Assembly: GCF_003612555.1 (NCBI RefSeq)
Contig: NZ_RAZF01000018.1
Location: forward strand, 1 to 55,858
DNA: 55,858 nt
DNA from: Acutalibacter sp. 1XD8-33
Lineage (GTDB): Bacteria; Bacillota; Clostridia; Oscillospirales; Acutalibacteraceae
Direction of reading: 5' to 3'
The notes below the pieces were generated by a model. It was not told the DNA's origin. It worked only from the letters and a program-made list of their open reading frames with translations, and did no database searches. Below, piece by piece: positions 45,720 through 52,900 of the stretch (position 1 is its first letter; every line of letters begins with the position of its first letter). The translations under genes were made by a program, and so were the position numbers.

Positions 45720-46421
45720 CTACCTTTCTTTATCCGTATTCTTATTTTTTGATTCTTCCCTTTCAATATTATTAAAAGCATCTTTCATATCTTGATATAA
45801 TGAATTATGGGGATAAACATTTAATTCATCAGACCTCAATAATGTCCGTCCCTCAATATAATTAGCTAACCTATTATTAGAATACGATACCGACCTAATA
45901 CTGTCCTCAATCCTAGAAAGATTAATTTTTTCATGTGGAATCCTTTTAAAAGTTATTGACCGAGAATACTCAGAAATTTTATTGTCATTTCCGTTAAGAA
46001 ATGATATTTTAACATCAACCACTGGGAAACAATCATTCATACAATTTCCACCATACGCTGCAACTCTACCTTGAACCTCTTCCATTGGATATAACATAAA
46101 TTCCATTTTGAATAAATCATCTACTTCTAAATCGTAATCTCCATTGTTTTTCAATTCCAATAAATCAACTTTAATGTTTCTAGCTTCTGTTTGTCCCATA
46201 TTTTTAATAGATAAAAACAATATTCCATTTATTTCATAAAGTCCAAATGACAATAATGGTTTTAAGCTTTCAATATATTGCCTATGATTTCTTCTGTTTG
46301 CAGCGATATTTACAATCAATGCTATAACGGCAACAAAAACTGAAAAAATCGCAATATAATCTGACAATCCAGAACCTTTTAAAAGCTCAATAATTTCATC
46401 CAATTGCTTAGATATATCCAT
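45720..46421 (-). CDS. Membrane-anchored cargo protein, partner of the Abi-like protein
   Basis: 233 residues from ATG 46421 behind CAAGGAGGG; an earlier in-frame ATG is inside the promoter. One membrane segment near the N-terminus (YIAIFSVFVAVIALIVNIAA, about 22-41), then a basic stretch (NRRNHRQY) and a soluble beta-rich domain (LLSFGLYEINGILFLSIKNM) facing the cytosol. Similar N-anchored proteins occur beside Abi-type genes, but I do not recognise this family. First gene of the two-gene cassette; low GC. Confidence 0.62.
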   Translation of the reverse strand: MDISKQLDEIIELLKGSGLSDYIAIFSVFVAVIALIVNIAANRRNHRQYIESLKPLLSFGLYEINGILFLSIKNMGQTEARNIKVDLLELKNNGDYDLEVDDLFKMEFMLYPMEEVQGRVAAYGGNCMNDCFPVVDVKISFLNGNDNKISEYSRSITFKRIPHEKINLSRIEDSIRSVSYSNNRLANYIEGRTLLRSDELNVYPHNSLYQDMKDAFNNIEREESKNKNTDKER

Positions 46422-46464
46422 AAAACCCTCCTTGTTGTTCAATCTATATCTTCCATTTTTATTG

Positions 46465-46473
46465 ATTATAGCA
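46465..46473 (-). promoter_or_regulatory. Extended -10 promoter of the cargo cassette
   Basis: TGC-TATAAT on the minus strand, 44 bp before the start of the membrane-protein gene; -35 is weak. It gives the cassette its own transcription. Confidence 0.55.
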
Positions 46474-46509
46474 TACACATATGATTTTTTCTATATTTTT
46501 GATTATGTA

Positions 46510-46545
46510 AAAGACGGCATCGGCTCCACGCCAACGCCGCCTTTT
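46510..46545 (-). terminator. Terminator after the 109-residue element protein gene
   Basis: AAAAGGCGGC pairs with GCCGTCTTTT (one G-T pair) around a GC-rich loop; the T run reads on into TACATA. It ends the element's upstream transcript before the cargo cassette. Confidence 0.65.
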
Positions 46546-46559
46546 CCTCGGTCAATCCG

Positions 46560-46889
46560 TTATAAAATTCCTGCCTTTTTCAGATACCCTACACTGTCAT
46601 AGCAGCCACGGAAATAGACTGACTGCATCTCCATATCCGTAAGTTTGTTCCTAAGCTCCATCTCTTTAATCAGTGCGGCACATTCTTCCTCGGTCAGTTC
46701 CGCCGCCGTTTCCGTGTCAAACACGCCTAAGACTTTCGGATATTTCCCATAAAGGCTCTCAATCTCGGCTCGCACGGCACGGTATTCCTCGTTTTCTCTG
46801 GACAGTTTTGCCACGACAGAACTGAGGTATTCATTGAATATATTGCTGTGGGCATCTACAAAGGTTTCAAATCTGAACGCATCAGACAT
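46560..46889 (-). CDS. Small helical element protein (DUF6664-like)
   Basis: 109 residues from ATG 46889 after GGAGGTGAGG. Helical pattern: SDAFRFETFVDAHSNIFNEY, VVAKLSRENEEYRAVRAEIE, ECAALIKEMELRNKLTDMEM. Found next to the giant helicase in Tn1549-type elements. Function unknown; the family name is tentative. Confidence 0.7.
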   Translation of the reverse strand: MSDAFRFETFVDAHSNIFNEYLSSVVAKLSRENEEYRAVRAEIESLYGKYPKVLGVFDTETAAELTEEECAALIKEMELRNKLTDMEMQSVYFRGCYDSVGYLKKAGIL

Positions 46890-46967
46890 TCTTCCTCACC
46901 TCCGATTTTTTCTAATCGTCCTTATTATAATACCCCAAAATCAGCAGTACAAATGTGCAAACTGGAT

Positions 46968-49900
46968 TTAACGCTCCCTGTCCGTGCATTTTTTCTCTGG
47001 TAGCTCGTCGTTCTGCTCTGGCTCATCGTCAATGACAGACTTGTCTTTTTCATTCAGATTCAGCTCGATATTGAGGGCGTTGAGCCGTTCCGTCTTTTCT
47101 TTCAGCTCATTTTCAAAGGCAAACGGCTTCTTCACTTCCTCTTTTGCGGTTTCAAGCTGTGCGATGGTTTCCTCCTTTCTGGTCTTGGCAGCTTCCAGTC
47201 TGGCGGGGAGCTTGGCAATCTCATTCTCGATTCGGGTCAGATTTCCGAGGGCATCCGTTCCTAAATCTACCTTATATTTCCTCATTCCGCAAAGGTTCAG
47301 ACAATAGTGTGCATTGACGGTATCATAGAAAACCTCCATCTGAAAGCCACGGTAGCTGCCGATTTCTATCGGCTGTGACATTGGATTTTCCTTGCAGATA
47401 GCTAAGAGCATCTCGCCTGCATCCGCCTTTTCTTTATAGGTCACGCCGTTTAATGTCATCGGGAAGAACTTATCCTCGCCCTGCGGTTTGTGATGGCTGG
47501 CAATCCCCGCATCATTCCCATAGCCTATAATGCGTTCCTCATAGTCTTTAATCTCCTGCGGATAGTGCTTTAATATCCTGTCCTCAAGGTCGTAATGCTC
47601 GGAAAGATAGCTCTGCTTCAAGACTTTCAGCTTCGCCACCTGCATATCCAAGTCCATTTTTTCCTTGAAACGCTCGTCGCCCGTGGCAAGCATTTTCACC
47701 TCCGCAAAGGAGAGGGCGACTTCATCCACGTCCTCGGCAGAACGCACGGGGCTTTTGCTCGTCATTATCTGGGAGATGAATTTCTGCTTTCCCTCCACGA
47801 GCTGATAGAGGTACGCATCAAATGTCTGCTCCGTCACATAGCGGTAGACTTCCACCTCTGGAAACATATTGCCCTGCCTTTCCAGACGACCTTGACGCTG
47901 TTCCAAGCACGACGGCTTCCACGGGCAGTCGAGGTTATGGATAGCAATCAGTCTGTCCTGCACGTTTGTACCTGCGCCCATCTTCTGGGTAGAGCCAAAC
48001 AATACACGCACCTCGCCGCTCCTTACCTTTGCGAACAGCTCCTTTTTCTGTGCGTCGGTATTCGCTTCATGGATGAAACGCACCTGCTCCGCAGGGATGC
48101 CACGCCGTATCAATTTTTCCCTCATGTCATCGTAGACGTTGAACATACCGTCATTTTTCGGTGTGCTAAGGTCGCAGAACAATAATTGTGCCGCCTTTGT
48201 GTCGGCGTGTCCCTCCCAGATGCGGTAGATATTGTCCACGCAGGCGTTGACTTTGCTGTTCGGGTCGTCTGGCAGCATCGGGTCAATCAGCCTCTGGTCT
48301 AGGGCAAGCTGCCGCCCGTCGTTTGTCACCTTGAGCATATTATCTGTTTGTGGTTTTACCAGTCTTGCACGGATTTTCTCTGCCCGCTTCGCAAGCCCCG
48401 CCACCATTTCCGTCTGGATTTGGCTCGGCTTTGTCTTGATGTTGTGGTAATTGACCTTTGGCACGGGCAGCTTTAGCATATCGGCGGTCTGGATGTCCGC
48501 AACCTCACGGAACATCTGCATCAGTTCTGGCAGGTTGTAGAACTTGGCAAACCTCGTCTTGGCTCGGTAATTTGTCCCCTCTGGGGCGAGTTCCAGAGCC
48601 GTGACCGTTTCGCCGAACGTGGAAGCCCAACTGTCAAAATGCTGCAATCCGTTCCTTGCGAGGGTGTCATACTGCAAGTACCTCTGCACGGAATACATCT
48701 CGACCATCGAGTTACTGATGGGCGTCCCTGTTGCGAAAACCACGCCACGGTTGCCCGTGATTTCGTCCAGATAGCGGCATTTCATAAAGAGGTCGGAGCT
48801 TTTCTGGGCTTCCGTCTGGGCGATGCCGCCGACATTCCGCATCTTGGTAAATAAATAGAGGTTCTTGTAAAAATGACTCTCATCTATAAAGAGCCTGTCT
48901 ATGCCCAGTTCCTCAAAGTTTATCATGCTGTCTTTCCGCTTGGTATCGTTTAATTTATCGAGCTTTGCCTTAATCGCTTTCCTCGTTTTCATGAGCTGCT
49001 TGACCGTGAACTGCTCCCCGTGGGATGCCTGCACGTCGTCAATGCCACGCTCAATATCGTCAAGCTGACGCATGAGCTGTTCCCTCTGGCGTTCCTCGCT
49101 GATGGGGATTTTCTCGAACTGCGAGTGTCCGATAATCACCGCATCATAAGCCCCCGTCGCAATCCTGCCGCAGAACTTCTTGCGGTTTCCCGTTTCAAAA
49201 TCCCGCTTGGTCGTCACAAGGATATTTGCACTTGGGTAGAGCCTTAAATACTCCGACGCCCACTGCCCGACAAGGTGGTTCGGCACGACAAACATGGATT
49301 TCTGGCATAAGCCGAGCCGCTTGCTTTCCTGTGCGGCGGCGACCATCTCAAAAGTCTTGCCCGCCCCTACTTTGTGTGCAAGGAGCGTGTTGCCGCCGTA
49401 GAGGATATGGGCAATCGCATTGACTTGGTGGGGTCTTAGCTGGATTTCTGGGCTGATGCCGCCGAACGTGATATGGCTTCCGTCGTATTCACGGGGACGG
49501 ATGGAATTAAAAGTGTCGTTGTAGTAGCGTACAAGCCTGTTCCTCCGCTCTGGGTCTTTCCAAATCCAGTCCCCAAACGCCTGCTTTATCACCTCCTGCT
49601 TTGCCTGCGCCGCCGTGGTTTCCTTATGGTTCAGCACCGCTTTTTTATTGTTGTGTTCATCATAAATATAATCAAAGATACGGGTGTCACGGAGATTTAA
49701 AGTGTCCTCCATGATGCGGTATGCACTCGCCCGCTTCGTGCCGTAAGTGCTGTCCGCCTTGACATTCCCAATGTCGGAACTCTTATTCTCAATGAACCAG
49801 TCGCCGTTATACGCCGTATAGCGCACTTGCAGCCTGCCCGCCGCATAGCTTGACGGCGTTAAAAGCTCCACCATGAACTGCTGTATATCCTCCTGCGGTA

Positions 49901-52900
49901 TCCACGTCGTGCCAAGACGCACGGAGATTTCGCTTGCGGGCAAATCCTTTGGGATGACCTTTTCCAGAGCCGACACGTTGACGGCAAGCTCTGGGTCTGA
50001 CTTTGCCGCTATCTCTGCGATTTTCAGTTTTTCCCGCACATTCCCCGACAAATACTCGTCTGCGGTCACATACCTTGCAGGCTCACAAGACGGCACTTTG
50101 TAGATAACGCCCTGCAATTCCTTAATGATTTCTTCCTCCGACCTGCAGGTAAGCCGTGCCATATAAGATAAATCGACACGGGCTTTCTCCCCGATGGAGA
50201 GGGCGAGGGCTTCGCTGGCGGTTTCCACAAAGGTCACTTCTCGGTGGGGCTTTATCGTCCGCTTTGTGAACATATCCGCCTTGCGTTTGAATTTCCCCTC
50301 GTCGTCAAGCACCTCCAAAGAGCATAAAAGGAAGTAGCTTTCGTCTGCCGCAAAAGCGAGGTAGTTCCCCCTGCTGTTAATCAAGCCGTACTTTTTGGTA
50401 AAGGCATCGTATAATCGGTTTAGGTTTTCCTGCTCGGTCTGTATCATTTCCTCTGGGCAGTCGTCCGTCTGGTACTGGATGAGCTTCCTCACGCAGTCAC
50501 GGATTTCCAGCAGCCCCCTGATGCGGTTTTCCGCCGTCATGGACACGTTGGCGGGGGTCATTTCGTTATTCTCTCGGAAGTAAACCTTTCCACCAACAAG
50601 GGCAAAAGAGAAGTTCCGCACGTTCGGGTCGGCGGGGATGGATTTCTCATTCTCATCGGATATTTCGTCAATCCCAACATCCTGCTCCGTGATTTCGCCG
50701 TCTATCCGCTGCATGGCTTCATGGAGAAGACCCGCAAGCGGCACATCTGGGTAGGCTTTGCAGGCACTGTCCATTCCGAACCTCGTGCTTTCCATCCTCA
50801 TCTCGCCAAGCACCATCTCTGGATGCTGGACAAAGTAGCTGTTCATCGTGATGCCATTCTCGTCTGTGTCGAGGTGTACCCACTCTGGCTCTATCTCCAT
50901 CATGCGGTCACGTTTTTGTAAAATAAGGATGTCGCTCGTGACCTCCGTGCCTGCGTTTGCCCGAAACGTGTTGTCTGGAAGCCTTACCGCACCTAAAAGC
51001 TCGGCTCTCTGTGCGATATATTTCCGCACCTCTGGGCTTGCCTTGTCCATCGTCCCCTTAGAGGTAATGAACATCACAACGCCGCCTGCACGCACTTTAT
51101 CCAGAGCCTTTGCAATAAAATAGTCGTGGATTAGGAACTTCTGGGCGTTGTAGCGGCTGTCGTTGACTTTGAACTCCCCGAACGGGATGTTGCCAAGCAC
51201 CACGTCAAAGTGGTTATCTGGGAGCTTTGTTTCCTCAAATCCCTCAATGGCGATGCTGGCTTTCTGGTAGAGCTGCTTCGCAATCCTGCCCGATAACGGG
51301 TCAATCTCAATGCCGTGCAGCTTTGATTTTTCCATGCTGTCGGGCAGAAGCCCTAAAAAATTGCCCGTGCCGCAGGACGGCTCTAAAATATTCCCCTGTG
51401 AAAATCCCAAATGGTCAAGTGCTTCGTACATTGCCTTAATGACAATAGGCGGCGTATAAAAAGCTGTCAGCGTGGATTCCATAGCGGCATGGTATTCCTC
51501 ATCGGAGAGTGCTGATTTTAATTCTTTATATTCGTTCTCCCATGCCGCATTATTGCTGTCAAACGCCATCGACAGACCGCCCCAACCGACGTACTTTGCA
51601 AGGGTTTCCTGTTCTTCGGGCGTGGCAAGGCGGTTTTCTATCTGAAGGTCGTGGAGAAGCCTTATTGCGGACATATTGCTTCGGAACTTTTCTTTTGCGC
51701 CGCCAACGCCTAACGTATCATCGGTAATGCGGTAGTTATGGCGGTCGGCGGAGAGGGGGAGCAGCTTATAGGCGTTCAGAGTGCCTTTCTGGTAACTGTC
51801 CGCATATTTGCGGAACTCATCATCGGGCATATCCGCAAGCTGTTTCAGCCATTCGTCCGAAGCAATCCCCACAAGGCTGTCGCCGTTCTTATCCATGAAA
51901 AGGGTGTCTATATCCTCTTGCAATGCGGCATGTCCCGCACTGTCTTTTGCCTTTTCCAGTCTGGAGCGGAGCGTGTCTGCCAGATTCTGGCTCTGTGGTT
52001 TCTGCTCTGGCTCGTCAAAGCGTATCTTCTCCACCACAATGTCATAGGGAAGCCCGTTCTCCACGGCGGGGTATTCCGCCACGGTTTCCGTGGTCGGCTC
52101 TGCGGGGGATTCTGTTTTTTCTTCGGATGGTAATTCTTTCTCTGCCTGCTCCAAGAGCCTGCGGACATAGCCGACTTTCTCCACACGGTTTATCGGGAAG
52201 CCTACGTTGTTCTGAAATGTGATGTCACGCATGGAAACGTCGCCGCTGATTTTCCCGACGCTCTCAATAAGATAACGGCGGTTGTCAATAGAGAGTTCCT
52301 TTCCGATAAGGTCAGAGTTATCCTGCTCTCTATCTGTTTCAGACGGGGCAGACTCTAATTCTTGCTGTCCTTTACGCTCTGCGTCTTTCGCTGCAAATAG
52401 TTCCGTGGTTTGCTCCGCACTGTTTAAGGTATCGGCGTATTCCTGCGCTTCTTCCTCGGTTTCAAAGGTCTGGTAGATGCCGCCTACGTCGTAGTATCGG
52501 TCGGCACTGTCCTCTGGGGCTTCGTTATTCCTTATGATAAACGGGTCGGCAAAGGCATCGGAAGTCTGCTCTACCGTGTAGTGCGGGATTTGCTCTGTGG
52601 TATCAGAACCAATATCTGGGCTTGGGTTTTCAGCCGCCTTTTTGTTTTCCTCCCGATAGAAAGGCTCAAGCTGTTCCTCCGTCAAGGACACTAAATCGTG
52701 GTAGTACAGATTGGAAAGTGCGTTCTGGATAAGGTCAGCAAGGTCATTATACTGCGTATATTCTGCAAGAACGCCGTCTACATACGTTTCCATGCGGTAC
52801 TGCAAGAGGTTGACGGATGCCTGTATCCCGTGCAAGCCGTCCTCGGTATTTTGAAAGGCAATCTTGACGTTGGATAAATCCGTATAGTCCACTTCGGCAT

